60,000 nt of DNA from Polytrichum commune (taxonomy: Eukaryota > Streptophyta > Polytrichopsida > Polytrichales > Polytrichaceae). The position numbers and the translations under genes are program-made. Location of the stretch: contig OX485804.1 of the NCBI GenBank assembly GCA_950295325.1, positions 29,452,001 through 29,512,000 on the forward strand. The letters are read 5' to 3'. Under the pieces are notes generated by a model, which was not told the origin of the DNA, ran no database searches, and saw only the letters and a program-made list of their open reading frames with translations. Of this stretch, positions 22,411-35,368 are shown one piece after another (position 1 is the first letter of the stretch; each line of letters begins with the position of its first letter).

Positions 22411-24129
22411 TACGAGAGTGCACGATATTAATAATCAACATCAAGTGTGGTGTCAAAAAATCTACGAGAGGGTATCAAAATTGTACTACCAACCAATATA
22501 TTGATGTTTGGTGGGTATCTCAAGCTTGTGAGAGGATCTTTGTATGCCCAAGTTATTAGTTAAGTCAATACCATTCTAAATCATATGGATACTAGTCTAG
22601 GGCTGAAAGTCCTTGCATCGTATGAACCCAAAAGGTATCAAAAACAAAAACAATATTGTCAAATACTCATACCCTATCCTATGGATTTATCAGCATGTCT
22701 AGTTTTACTGAAATATGAGTAATATAGCTAGACCTAGGGAGTTTACACTAGAGTCCAAGTCCAAACCATGAAGTGGCTCTAATTATGTGACAACACTTCA
22801 TGTCAAATAGTGTTGGTCCCACCTCACAAGCCTAAACACTTATGTTTTGAGAGACCAATCTTTCAAGTTTGGATCTCGTCTTTGGTGCATAATCATGATT
22901 CTTTGGAGTGCATGATGCTAAAACTGTCACTTTAAGCATTGAACATTTACATCATTAGTAGTTCTCAAATGTTTTAACGTAGCAATCCATAAGGGATTCC
23001 AATGCACCAGAGTATGTTTTGTTTGACTTTGGTGTGCACGAGTTATAATGGTTCAAAAAATTATTTGTAAATTACCCTAAACTAACGCAAAATTTTAATG
23101 TTACATTGGTGAGCATTCTCATAATCAATATGTGTCTTACTATGCAAGATTTTTGAATGTCAGTCCCTGATTGGGGTGTTGATTCTTTAGCACCATTTTA
23201 ATGTCAACTACTTTAAGCAATGTTTTGGACATTGGGTCTTTTGAACCTAGACCCTAGCATAAACCAACTCATTGGGCATCAGACTTCCATATGTTGGATG
23301 GTTAGGCTAAAAAAGATGATCTTCATTGATGTTGGCTAAGCTTAAAATGGGATATCTCAATCCTTAAAGTTCAAAGAATCTTCATTGAAAATTGAGATGA
23401 GTGTAATAACTTTTGTTTTCAGATGTTGTCTGCACATCAATTGAAAATGGAGCCATAACATTACAATATGAGTCCTCAAAATATAATAATGGGATGTTGG
23501 GAGTTCAATATGAATCTAAATCTCCCTGCACAACTTTTCAACTATCCCATTATTATATTATGAGGGTCCACGGAATGAGAGCTACACGCTAAGTAATGTT
23601 ATAATGACAGTACATCTCCATCTCTGGCTCCAATCTCAAAGCATTAAACCCATCGTACTTCATTCCATTTTCCCCCAACCCTGCAAACAGTTCATGTGAT
23701 GTGGAGATGCAACAACGATAGCTTGCATCTCCTAAACTAGGTGTGCCTAATTTGGCTACTTATCTTTATCAAACAACTATACACTCTAACCTCCCTAATA
23801 TCACACCCGTGGAAACCAAAGTGCATGATATTAAGGACCTATGTAGTGTTAACATGGATGCATGATAAGAGAGAATTAGTGTAGCATGTGACATTATGGA
23901 ATAACACAAAGTACACAATGCAATAACGACAATTAATTACAATGATGACAACATGATGTGTGTGAGCGTGTGATTTAAATACTTTGGTGAATGACTTTAA
24001 TGTCAAAACCTTGATATATGGAGGAAAATGTCACAACCACAAGGAAAATTTAAACTAAGAACATCAGTTCCGCAAGGTTTCAAGATTTAAGAGAAGAAAT
24101 CCCATTAAGGAGGAATTACAGAGGTTAGG
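22411..24129. other. Gene-free stretch with a decayed inverted repeat
   Basis: The only structure seen is an inverted repeat at about 23442-23640: ATGGAGCCATAACATTAC and ATATAATAATGGGAT in the left arm pair with ATCCCATTATTATATTATGA and TAATGTTATA...TGGCTCCA in the right arm, with mismatches and an unpaired insertion. Probably an old MITE. Confidence 0.45.
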
Positions 24130-25040
24130 GTGTATTTGAGTGGTATGTGGTCAGGTGTGGATTCAAGAACGGATACCTAAAAGACATGTGCTTGAAAGAG
24201 ATTGGCATTACGTGTTCAAAACATGATAATTACCATTCTAGGCTCCATAGTCAACATACTTGTGGGGACCTAGAGTCAATTACCTATTCCGATTAGGACC
24301 CCATCAAGAATATATAGGGTGCCATAATATTGATTGGTTCAGATTTATTTTGGTTAAAAAATTAATGGATGGTTAAAATAAGGTTCCACATTTCATAGTT
24401 TCTCAGGGTTAGTTTCCATGTAGGCCACTCACCCACCAAATTCTAATGGAAATGGATATGCCACCAGGTGGGATCTATTGGAATCTGGTGGGCAAAGTAG
24501 CCTACATGGAAACTAACCCTAAGTCTCCAACTTGGGTTATGGTATCACAAAGGAATTGATAGTGTCATGACACGTGTTCTTGACTTTGAGTGATTAACTG
24601 AGGAGGGATTCATCTCAAACTAAGTGGTTATGGTAGACTCTAGACGATAGTAATGTGTTGAGGCCAACTTTTGGCTTCAAAAAGTCACATTAATTTCAAT
24701 TCAAGGAATGAAATTAGCAAAATATTTGTAGTCCTCTTAATTTTTGTCTTCCTACACATGAAAATTTGCACTGCATTATACTTCTCCAGATTTGGTGCAA
24801 AATCTCTTAAGTGATTGTTTATGGGTGCCTTTAATCTATATAACCATTTGATGAACACAATAATCATCAATTTGGTAATGAATAAAATATACATATGAGC
24901 TCCAAAGATTCATATGAGGAAAGGTGCCACATCCTTGATTTGGATGTGCTAACCATCTCATACTAATCATGTGTTTCATATCCTAGGAGAATTGGGTTGG
25001 TCGGAAAAGGTAACCATTTAAGACTGATCTACCTTAGTTC
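24130..25040 (+). repeat. Dispersed repeat copy 3, split by about 570 bp
   Basis: The left half at 24130-24275 (GAGTGGTATGTGGTCAGGTG, ACCATTCTAGGCTCCATAGT) and the right half at about 24845-25040 (CATATGAGCTCCAAAGA, TTTCATATCCTAGGAGAA, GATCTACCTTA) match adjacent parts of copy 1 at 520-834. The interposed DNA contains the hairpin at 24405-24520, so this copy was probably split by later insertions. Confidence 0.6.
24405..24520. mobile_element. Small foldback MITE-like element
   Basis: A 116-bp hairpin. The arms begin AGGGTTAGTTTCCATGTAGG and its exact complement, and continue imperfectly (CACCA(A/G)ATTC(T/C)AAT) to a centre near ATATGCCACCAGG. No clear target duplication is seen. Confidence 0.7.
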
Positions 25041-28000
25041 CTTGTGGGAGAAAGAAAATTATCACATACAAGGGTGAGGTTGGAGATGTCCACAACTTAT
25101 GGCATCATGTGGGGACGCTTTTAGAGCAGTCTTTTATGCGTTGGCCAAGTAAAAGTAGACTTCAGTGATGTCGGCAAAGCCTCGGACATGGTCTCCCAAC
25201 ATTTTGTTGGCAAAATACGTCCATGTGGAGTGGGGGTGGGGTCCATGGGGAAAGGGAGGGTCCAACATATGAGAGAGTAGATTTTCCTTGTTGTCAGACA
25301 TGCAAGTTGGGACTTTGCAGTTGTTGTCTCAATGTACACCCAGTTTGAATGTTGCACGAGTTGATTTTTTCATCTTTATATCTTGAAATTCTAGAACAAT
25401 TCAAATAAAACACAAACCCAAAATCAGGAAAAAAAATTTTGGGCCACTAAGGTTTGATCGAGTAATACAAATATGCCATGAGACTCCATAAACCTTTGTG
25501 CAAAATTACAACAATGTTAGGCCACATTAATATATTAGCCAAATTGATTTTTAAGTACTCAAATCACAGTCAATGTCTACTTCCAAAATAGAGAGAGGGT
25601 CAATTCCACCTCCTTAAATCTAAAACCATGCCCTAGAATCATGCTAACCACCAATTCTTGTTCTTTGGGTAGAAGTTAAGCACATTGCCATGTGAATGGG
25701 GCTTCAAATATTGTCATGATCTAGTGGATTTTGTCGGCTTTGCTAGCACATGAAAGTGTGCCCTTAGAATGACACCGTGTTATCATCTCTTTGGATTAGC
25801 CTTTCAAAGCAAATTTGGAAGCCATGTGACTTACAAAGATTTGAATCAAATCTCAATATCTTATAGATCTATGAATCCATAATAGTTTTAAACCCCATTT
25901 GTTGTCATATTGGAATAAGTGCTTGTGCTATCCATCTAGGTTATGTCCCACCTTCTAGGTGGAGTAAAGTGCTTCATGAGTAATCTCAAGATCGTGAGGA
26001 TGTCGGATATGCACAAGTGACATGCCACACATGCTTATAATGCCTTATATATATACATATATAGTTTATTAAAATAAAACTTGCAAACCCATGGTCCTAG
26101 TACCTATGTTGGAGCCTTTACTAACTTGTATCTGACGTGATTTGCTACATAGTGACCTTGGTGTGTGTGCACATAGATCATGCTATGCCCCACACCTTGG
26201 AATTTAATTTTTTGGAACCATGTAACATGTGTTTTATGCCTTTTACACAATATTTTAGATGTTATAACATGTACAACTGCTCAAACCACATATTCTCGTG
26301 CATGACACTAGTCTACAAACTACAACAAAAATGCAACAAGAGTAAAGTAATGGATACAGACACACCTCTCATTCATCCGACAAAACCATTGGTATACAAT
26401 CTCATTGGATATGACTTTCTAAACAAATATATCGCTGAAAGTACCTTCAAAGACCCCAAATGAGTCCCCAACATATTTGAATTGAATTAACCCATAGGGG
26501 CAGGTTCTTAACATAATTGCAATAAAGGAGCACTCGAATGTGACAATTCCCTCTTATCTAGTACAGTAATGCTACGGAGAGTAACTTCGAGACAAAATCA
26601 GTAACTTATGAGATATCTCCACAGACAAGATACGGTTTTCAAAGCCTCTGCTTTATATTGAACTTAGTCTATGACCCTGCAGCGGTAATTGCAACCATAG
26701 GCTAGGGAGGAAGTTATTTAACTCACTGCTCGTCATATACAGTACCAGTGTTAAATATCTCCCTGATCGTTTTGAGAGAATCAAGGTGGACAGTTGAGAT
26801 TGAAGATGAATTGGGTAAACATGGGATCCTCAAACCCCCATAATTACAATACTCCCTGCACAGTGTCTACACCAAGAAAATACAAACACTCGACAGACAT
26901 ATCCAAACACTTACAGGAGTTAGTTAGTGTATCTGTGAATTGGAAGCATGGCTCTGCTATCCATCTGTTCGAATTCGTTAAAAGTGACTTGAGAAAGTTA
27001 TATTTGTGACTACAATTCAGCTTCCAATATTACCATGGAAATGATTCAACACTAGTTTTTGGGAACACTAATTAAAAGGATAATACAAAATATCAAAAAA
27101 GAGTGTACCAGTACTCACACCTGCTTTTGTGTGACAATATCAAACAGAGATAAAGTTCATGTAGGTATCTACATACTCTACATACTCCACAAAACTAAGT
27201 ACCTTCATCAAAGCTGAACTCTATGTACAAACAGGGCAGTCGAGTATTACAAATGACTCGGTCCACAGAAAAGTCAAGGTGATTGGGAAAACTGCATTCT
27301 GGTCATAACTACTAACATTAGGATACAACTTCAGTTAGTCCAGTGCAAATCCACGTTCAAACTTTAGCTGTAAGTATTAGAGAGTAAAGAACTAGATAAA
27401 GCATTCCATTCACCACTAAAATTCAGTGCAATACATGAGACAGGTTATCACTCAAATTGCAAATGGCCCTCCATTATTCAAAGCTGCAAATCACTAAGAC
27501 TCCGTCACTAAGATTATTATCTTTGCTACTTCCAGGTCACAACATAAGCAAGGTACTAAGATAACTGAGGATGCGGAAGAGAAAAAGTATGATAAAGAGT
27601 CCAAATCAAAAACTGTACATTTATATAGTGGACTTTCCTCCTCCATGTTAGATTCCATATTTTAGATTACTCTTGCTGGGGAATCCAAGATATAGCTATA
27701 GGCCCTACGCATTGAGCCAAGCCTTGTGCACCTTAGTGGTGACCTCTGTCGGAACTGCCAACAACCAGTACCTGGAAATGAAGTGAATAGAGCGGAAAGG
27801 GTGGCTCGGTTTGTCTACTTCTCCATCTTCTTGGTTCTCAAAAACTCAAAGCAAGTCCGGGTACTAGCATCTAACCCACCTGATTAGAGGTGATTCAGAC
27901 AACAAATACCTGCTGAAACTGCATTTTCTCAGTCATACCCTGATTTGTCCACAGCATTCTGCACTGTTCAAGTAACTCTTATGTGACCACGATTGCAGCC

Positions 28001-28184
28001 CCAGCATCAGACTTCACTGTCCACTTCAGGAGTCCATCCTTTGCACATAACTGGCAAACGCAGTTTAAAGAGACCGTACAGTATGCTGAACCTGGCAGAC
28101 AGTACCTTACCTCTGTTCCAGGACATTAATTTTAAATCTTCAAACAAATTACCAGAATCGCAATTACGTCCTCAAACATTTTAG
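25041..28184. other. No gene seen; includes the 3' flank of the TBC gene
   Basis: Frames such as 26137-26463 and 26794-27009 show no known motif. The part nearest 28184 is presumably the 3'UTR of the TBC gene; where it ends cannot be read from sequence alone. Confidence 0.4.
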
Positions 28185-31100
28185 TTATTTCAAGTCATCA
28201 GCCACTTTAAGAAGATGGTTGATGTCTACAGATGGGAAGTGCTGAAGAAGCTTGAGGTTTGTTGTGAAGTCCCCTGCCAGCAACCGGCTCCGTAAGCACA
28301 ACAGCATTGAGCAGCACACCCGTAATAATATTTCCTGCAACACAGTGTTACCCCAATATTGTCAGTAAATGAAACCGATTCCATTCACATAAAATGTTTT
28401 TATGTGGAAGATCATGAAGGTTGCCCTATTCTGTTAAGAAGGTCATCACGCACCCCGGAACCAAATAGCTGTATCAGAAGTTCACTGCTCTATGACAGGA
28501 GTATAACAGGCAAAAAGGGTAAGTTGCTCAAAGACTGGATGCAAGCATAAGAAGTTACTCATGTGGTGTTGTGACGCACCAAGGGTCCATCTGGGTTGCT
28601 GAGAAGAGAGTCCCAAAGACGAAGAGAATCAGCAAAGTTGAACTCTTGTGTGAGTAAAAGCGTTATCCACCTGAAGGCGTAGAACTGGGGATTGACCTGT
28701 TAAAAACATAAAGGTAGACATGACCTCAATATCAGTTCCTGCATAGAGACATAGGAATGCTAGAATGAACAAAATAAAAAACTAAAGAAACTATCCAAAA
28801 ATGATCATTGATGTTAAGGACATTGAGCCACCTTTGAGGTGATTTCTAAATGCCTCCATAGCTCTTCATCCTGGCGACGAAGTAGTTGAGTCATTTGTGA
28901 TATGGTGGACCGTATCCCTACAGCGCTGTTGTCTAGTTGCTGACAGAAGTGATCCCTGAAATCACTCAGAAGCTCAACAAAGCAAAAGAATGAATCCTCT
29001 TCCGCATGTGCCTGAATACAAGACCAAACAAGCCACTCATCAATGTCCTGTTATACAAATCATCTGTATAGTGAACTAGCCAGTTTATGAAAGAAGCCCA
29101 CACAACGAACTGAGGTATTAACACTTCTACAATTTTAAAATTTTATAAATACATTCACGTGATCAACCATGGATAAAGTTAACAGGTACAGCACAAGATA
29201 TCTTACAACCTCATCAGTCAAGAGAAGAAACACTTACCGCATTCATTTCATCAACATCGGTCTTGAACACATAATATAGGGGAGCTAATACTTCATTCAT
29301 GCCTTGGACATATCGAATGCCTGGGTTCAACTTTGCAAAGATGAACAGAATTCTTTTCAAGGCTTCCTGTTTCACAGTACACAGATGGAGAACCAGGATA
29401 CTTCATTAAAGGCACTAAGATGTACTTTTGGGAGAAACAACACCCTACATAATCAGAGAAGGTGTTGCAAAAGAAAACAGTGAAGGCTTGGTAACAAATC
29501 AAGCTTACTGTAGTGAAGTGGCACCAAAAAACGGTAAAATATTCACTCACCAACATGACTTGTTGTGACCATGGGGTTTAACTGCCTTTCCTAAGTCAAA
29601 AGTTCCCTTTTCCACTATTTTGAAAATGTCACACAAATGACAGACTCTGGAGACACTATGAAACAGTATGGACTCCAGGAGACCACAAACATGGCCTTCA
29701 TAGACGCCTACAGCTGAAACAAGGACACATCAATATGACAGCTGAAACATATATACACTACCATCAAAGTCATGCTACACACCTGGTTTTCACGGGCAAA
29801 ATCATCATCCCCACAAAAGAACTGCATATCTGGATGTGTCCTTTTAACATCACGATTAATTTGCTCTGCTAACTCAGTATCCTGCAACAGAAAAAAAAAC
29901 TTATAAATTATTTTAAAAAAACAATTTAAACAAAAAAAGCATAATAGTTTCTACACATGAAAGTATAAAATAAACTTCTAAGGTATTAACCATATTCTGC
30001 CTCAAAGGTGAACAATTGCAACACACAATGGAGTAGAGCCAAGACCCTTGTGTGTTAGTTAGGAGAGTAACACATCTTTAACAACCACCAGATTTCTTAC
30101 TGGCAAGTTCTGAATGATGTTGCATTCACAGTTCTCTTGCATAGCCATGTCAAATTGGGTAAAGTTACATTTTCATGTAAGAAAGGAAACACACACCTGG
30201 AAGAATTGGTGCCACACACTCTTACTGCCAAGGCTGAGTGGGTGGTCATCATGGGTAATTTCATGACGCTGAAGAGGCCCTTCCAAGGCCTCCAACTCTG
30301 CTGCCTTCATTGCCTCCATCTCCTCTTTCCTTCTTGTAACCTCTGACTGCAATGAGCTGAAGTCATGAGTTCCAATTCCAACACAACAGAATCACAAAAG
30401 ACAAAGAATAAGGTTCCTAGCATCCTCTAAATATCCAATTGAGAAAATGTTAATTTCAACCAACCCAAGATGAAACCAATGGATCCTAGCGCAAAGAAGA
30501 GGTAGTAGTAGCTCACTACCTTCCTGCAGTAAAATGAAAATAAAATAAGATCTGGTAGAACTTATTACTAGGAGGAGTCTCAATAATCCGGTGATCAGGA
30601 CTTACTGGATTAATAATCATCTCATCTCGAAATACCACATATGTAGCACGCTTCTTTGCAAGCTCTGTAGCCCAATCCTCTCTATTTCTTGGAAGGTAGC
30701 CAAGTAGAACCTGCAATGCCCCACAATTATCAGTAAACAACTGCCCTTGCAAGCTTTACTCTAAATCGAGTAGGCCCAGTAGGACATTTGTATTCATGAG
30801 CAATGAGAAATTTGTATATCCTCCTACCTTCCAAGTAGTCGCACGGATACCTCCAGCATCAGGAATCCCTTGAGCTGATAGGCGCTGCAACTCTGCTAGA
30901 TGTATTCTTCTCCTTGTCAACTGGAAATTCCAACACCAAAACAAAGATTTCAACCATCCAAAGTAGAAATGTTCTATATGTTGCAAATCCTAGGTGCAAT
31001 TCGTCATCTTTTAGTAAAATAACAATTCTAACAAGACAAGGCTAACCAGAAATTCTTATAGATCACAGAACTTGTAGATCACAATACAGCAGCACTGAGC

Positions 31101-32374
31101 TACAAATGATTCAAATCAGAAAATAGGAAAACTTGGCTGAATCTAAGTCATGCTACTTAATATAGAAGGGACACAAGTTAAATTGTCCTCGTTGCATGCC
31201 CTCTCGAAGTGCATAATGATTTGCTACAGTAAATTCTTTAGGTCGTACTGATACTACAGTGAATTACTTCACAATTAAAAAAACCTTACCTCAGTAGTGA
31301 AAAGGTTAACACGATAATCAAATGATGAGGTACTCTTGACCACCTTCTCTTCTTCCTCAGTGGGTGACAAGGGATCTAGTGAATCAGATTTCTGCAATGT
31401 GGCAGTTGTCCCAGGATTGGACCAGACCTGAGAAACAGAGAAACAGAGAAACAGACAAGGAATTAGCCTGATAAAACATAATAATGAAAAGGTCAACTGC
31501 CATGGCTATCAGAACAGCAAATGATTATTAAGAAGCAACCTGTGATTGAAAACTTCACCCTCTTGAATTGTATTCCCACAGATGGATTCTAATCTTTCTC
31601 CTTATAAATAGATGGGAACTTTCCTTATAATAACTAAGATTAATCAATAGCAGCTGATGAGTCAAAAGAGATCGATACAAAGCCTAAAATCAACACTGAA
31701 AATGTGCTCCTCGTGTATGGAGTTGCCCTTCTTAGGGTTTAGAATTGAAAAGTTCACAGTAAACACGTCGAGTAGCATCAAACAAACAGCAGAATGACAG
31801 TTGCTACCAGGTACGGGGTGATTCTTTGTTACAGCTAAACTCTACAACACCTAGAGCAATTATCACAATTGGATCATGCCATTAGTCCACTACAAAGAAT
31901 TTGGCATCAGTCTTTAGTGCAACTCTCGTGAAAACCAGGAAATTTCGTCATATGAAAAAGGCAGAGAGACATTGAAGAGCCATCTCTTATTTGTATGTTC
32001 TTAGGGTTCAATTGTGTAAAAGATCAGACAACGAATACCAAATGGACAGCCAAATGCAAACTAAACCCAAACCCTGAGATACGACCTATTAAAATACATG
32101 CCTGCGTGGTGGGAGCAACCAAACCCCCTTGAACTTCGGACTCGCCATGTTGCATTGAATTCTCTCCATGCACCTTGCTAATTTTGCTCACAAAATCTTC
32201 GTTGTCTCCTGCTGGTTTGGGCCCCCTACCCTCAAAGTGAGCAGAACTGGATCTTTCACCGAACGAGTAGGACGACCTTACCGGCGACCTGGGCTTCGAT
32301 GCCCAGGCTGCGCTGTTTAGCCAAGCAGGGACCGGCTTCGGCGCCACACTACTGCCATTTCCTGCGGACATCAT
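28185..32374 (-). CDS. TBC1D13: TBC-domain Rab GTPase-activating protein (TBC1D13-like), complete
   Basis: Accelerates GTP hydrolysis by a Rab GTPase in vesicle traffic; the partner Rab is unknown. Ten exons: 32102-32374, 31290-31427, 30828-30920, 30606-30710, 30197-30346, 29783-29881, 29238-29366, 28832-29011, 28580-28696, 28185-28334, each a multiple of three, giving 477 residues. Exon 1 encodes a plant-type disordered leader. The TBC domain runs from LSAQGIPDAGGIRATTWKV through LLGYLPRNREDW, HPLSLG, the arginine-finger motif IxxDxxR (INRDVKRTHPD, exon 6) and the glutamine-finger YVQGMNE (exon 7) to the last exon. Both catalytic fingers are present, so activity is expected. All junctions are GT-AG except exon 1/intron 1, whose only in-phase donor is CAG|GCATGT, a GC-AG intron. 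TBC1D13 assignment rests on overall order and the HPLSLG insertion before the finger. Confidence 0.93.
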
Positions 32375-33190
32375 TTAATCATAAGAAGATCACGCCTTCG
32401 AGGCTAACTAAAAAAATGTCCACCTGGAACCTTCCCCCAGCTTATGTGGTTGTGTAAGTTTCTTCTCAGCTCCAGACACACACCGTTGCAAAAAATCCCC
32501 CAATCCGATTCTAAGCTCGCAAACTCGGTGAACTGCTGATGAGGTCACCCTGTAACGGTTCAATCACCTCTTCCCTTTTTCTCAGCCTTTTGCATATGCA
32601 TGTGGATTGACGAAATACATCAACAGATGTACCTTAACCGTGCTCCATTAAACCCTACACATTGTAACAGCATGCACGCTGCCCTCACTGGATCCCAATC
32701 CCAATCCCCGCCACACGCATCGGCCTTCCGACCGTCAACCCAAACCCTAACGCAAGCATTGGACCCGACCAAAGCGAGTTCGGAGCCAAATTGCGCTCTG
32801 AAAACGGGAGTACAACCGGGATCCGATTCCCGGCAGCCCTACCGCCTTAGCACAACCATAATTGGAACCTCTGGAGTGACAATTGCGCGAAACCTTCGAT
32901 GAAATTCTGCGAACTCGGAGAGACAGACAAGGTGGATCCCGGCCCCTGAGCCCTGGCCGGAAGAGAGACGATGATGACTGGTATTACCCGGTCGCACGGC
33001 GACGTGTCCTGGCTTCCACGTCCTGCTCTTGCGCACTCAAGCCGGTTATCGGTCCCACGGTCACGGCCTACACCCGGTCTCCGCGCCCAGGTGTTGACGG
33101 GGTCCCTTTCTTGCCTAAACCAACACTCAAAACCATGATATTCCACCTGATTTTCTCTTCCCAAAATTGTGAGGGCCTTTGGATATTCTA
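32375..33190 (-). promoter_or_regulatory. 5' flank of the TBC gene (promoter region, GC-richer)
   Basis: GC-richer than its surroundings up to about 33110. Overlapping short frames exist on both strands but none has codon bias or motifs. No clear TATA box. It probably holds the TBC 5'UTR and promoter. Confidence 0.4.
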
Positions 33191-33202
33191 GAGCACCCCT
33201 AA

Positions 33203-33625
33203 ATGCTCTTACCCCAAGATTGTATGAAGAGTATGAAAAAAAATCACCATTTGGCATGCAATTATCTTGTCTTTTCTCATGCTCAAAATGGTACATATTG
33301 TGGGCCACATGATCGAGTAGAGTCTCACACTACAATCCTTGGGGATGATAGTGTGAATACACATCATTTTTTAACCCCTAATATATTGCATATGGGGATC
33401 AATGGCATGTTTGACGTTGGAGATGTGGTGCATTTCAATCTATACTATATTACAATCAAATATGGAGTCCCGGTCTCAAACCCAATATTGGGCAATTTTC
33501 ATGTCATCAATTCTCATATGACACTTGAGAAGGAATATGGTCCAAAACATCAATCTAGACGTGAATTTGTCCTAACAAGTATTAGTGCACATGTGACAAA
33601 GAGATGTAGTCCACATCTTAGGTGA
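33203..33625 (+). CDS. Hypothetical ORF, 140 aa
   Basis: An open frame from ATG with no recognised domain. It contains GDVVHFNLYYITIKYGVP and two His-rich patches. GC content and codon use resemble the transposon-rich region to its right rather than the host genes. It may be a transposon coding relic or chance; no neighbours support a function. Confidence 0.25.
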   Translation: MLLPQDCMKSMKKNHHLACNYLVFSHAQNGTYCGPHDRVESHTTILGDDSVNTHHFLTPNILHMGINGMFDVGDVVHFNLYYITIKYGVPVSNPILGNFHVINSHMTLEKEYGPKHQSRREFVLTSISAHVTKRCSPHLR

Positions 33626-34168
33626 GTTTTGAATTTCTCTCTTAGAACCCACCAATGTTTGTGCATGTGTACAATATCATTATATTCAAACTTCATGGAT
33701 AAATCTGGATTTACTTAAACGTACTTGTTGTCTATGGAGTATGGCTCCAAAACAAAAGCTCGTAGTTACTAGTTACCTAAATAATGTACATTCTTTAGTT
33801 TTGCTATATATGCTAAATTTAGATTGATGCCAAATATACCCAAGTTTTGTATCAATTTTAAAATATGTAGTATTGACCACACCACATTGAATTAGGTGTT
33901 GTGCTCAACTTTAACAATTCACCCAAGTAAAGAATATTGGGTTCATTGGTTTGGATATTGGTTTGGAACTTTGACCTTGAGATGGATTGTTTTGATTCAT
34001 TAAGGGAAACTTTGATAAACCTAAAATTTATCTAGAAAAGTGCAACCTCGTGTGTAACCTGGTATGAAAGCATATTTCTAAAAGTAAATATAAATCCTAA
34101 ATGTAATGTAACTAGAATTATTAAGGAATATTCTAACTACATGTGCCAGTGTGTAAGCAGAGAAAGAT

Positions 34169-34682
34169 GAGAGCTAGACAACTCTCAATTGAAGATGAAT
34201 GGATAGGAGTAAGACAACTCCAGATTGACAACATGTGCACTGGAGTTAGACAGCTTCGCATTTAATGCATTGGAATTAGATTATTCCAATTGAGCACATA
34301 TGCACGTGAGTTAGACAACTCTCGATGAGGTGCACGGGAGTTAGACCACTCCATATTTGGAAAGATGAATGTTATTCATTGGAGTTAGACAACTTTCAAT
34401 GAATAGATAAAGCTAGTCAAGAAGAAGTCTATGGGAGGCGAACCAGGGTTTTGGCCTCTCGTGAGGCCACGTCACCTTGAAACCTTGAAAACGTCGTCAT
34501 CTTCTGTCTTCCCGGTTCAATTGTGTGTTTCTTCATATTCGAATGTTGCAAAATTGTTGCAAAATTGGCCATCGTTTCCACTTCCTTTCCATTTGCATGA
34601 ATCAGAGATGAGTTGGAATTAGACAATTCCAACTAGAATATGGAATGGATAAACTAAGTTGGAGTTAGACAATTCCAACTTG
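34169..34682 (+). repeat. Array of about nine short hairpins with a constant TTAGAC-type loop
   Basis: Short inverted repeats recur at about 34169-34186, 34206-34221, 34241-34258, 34269-34290, 34306-34323, 34335-34352, 34378-34400, 34611-34634 and 34656-34682. Most share a core close to GGAGTTAGACAACTCC. The loop (AGAC or TTAGAC) is nearly constant while the stem letters differ from unit to unit yet usually still pair: ATTGGAAT/ATTCCAAT (8 bp exact, 34269), AGTTGGAATT/AATTCCAACT (10 bp exact, 34611), AAGTTGGAGTT/AATTCCAACTT (one G-T pair), GGAGT/ACTCC (34336). No coding frame spans the array. Confidence 0.75.
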
Positions 34683-34839
34683 AAGAAGGTTTGAGAAGAG
34701 ACAAAAATAGAATATAGATTCATAGTAGAACTACCAAATAGAGCTATGAATATAATACTTTTACTATATGTAAAGATAGAAAGTAAAAATAATGCCTTTG
34801 GCATAAGAGGAAGCTTGGGGGAGAAGAGAGGGGCTTTTT

Positions 34840-34945
34840 GGTTGTTAGCTCGAGGGAAGCTATCTTATGAGCGATGAGCAGTGAGCGGTGAGCAGTGAGC
34901 AGTAACACATGAGCAATGAGCAGTAACATATGAGCAATGACTCCA
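34840..34945 (-). repeat. Short GAGCAGT-type tandem repeat; relic related to the LTR at 43.98 kb
   Basis: GTGAGCAGTGAGCGGTGAGC and neighbours repeat GAGCRRT. The reverse complement of 34836-34890 (CTGCTCACCGCTCACTGCTC, AAGATAGC, GTTAGCTC) matches 43985-44035 just before the gypsy primer-binding site. So this is probably an inverted fragment of that LTR. Confidence 0.5.
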
Positions 34946-35059
34946 AATTTAGTAAAGACATACGGGTTTAGGGTACATAACCAGAATTTTGACAAATTAA
35001 TTACATATTTTCAATTGTAAATTGCCAATATTTTAAATGAAGCACACGTGAAAGGATCC

Positions 35060-35255
35060 TATTACCATGGATCATTTTAAACACTTTCAATCCATTGTTG
35101 ATTTTTATTATAATAATCCAAACCAATACATGTCATTTATTGACATCCTTATACATGTAGTTACAACCCACACTTGTACAACTACTCACATTTCACAACA
35201 CCAACAAGTTCAAGTAGGTGCATAACCTCATTATACGTATATGTAGGTTTCATAA
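35060..35255 (-). pseudogene. Truncated duplicate of the 3' end of the SWIM-domain ORF
   Basis: This matches 35640-35822 in the same orientation: TTATAATAATCCAAACCAA, CATTTATTGACAT, AACAAGTTCAAGTAG and CCTCATTATA(C/T)GTATATGTAGG. It covers only the last few codons and the 3' flank of the SWIM ORF. The 5' part of the gene is missing. Confidence 0.65.
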
Positions 35256-35368
35256 TTGTGAACCACTCAAACCACTCACGGGCTCAGTTAAGGCCCACAA
35301 TCTACAAAAGCAAGGAAATTAGATATTAGAAATAGTCAATATGTAGGTAACTACTAGATTTTGAGACA

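Noticed and set aside
25121-25357. Minus-strand ORF near the dispersed repeat copy 3, tested as a GDSL pseudogene
   Set aside because: No GDSL block is found in any frame; only the adjacent repeat is shared with the GDSL intron.
32600-33308. Overlapping 100-150 codon ORFs upstream of the TBC gene
   Set aside because: They occur on both strands in a GC-rich promoter region, without motifs or splice context.
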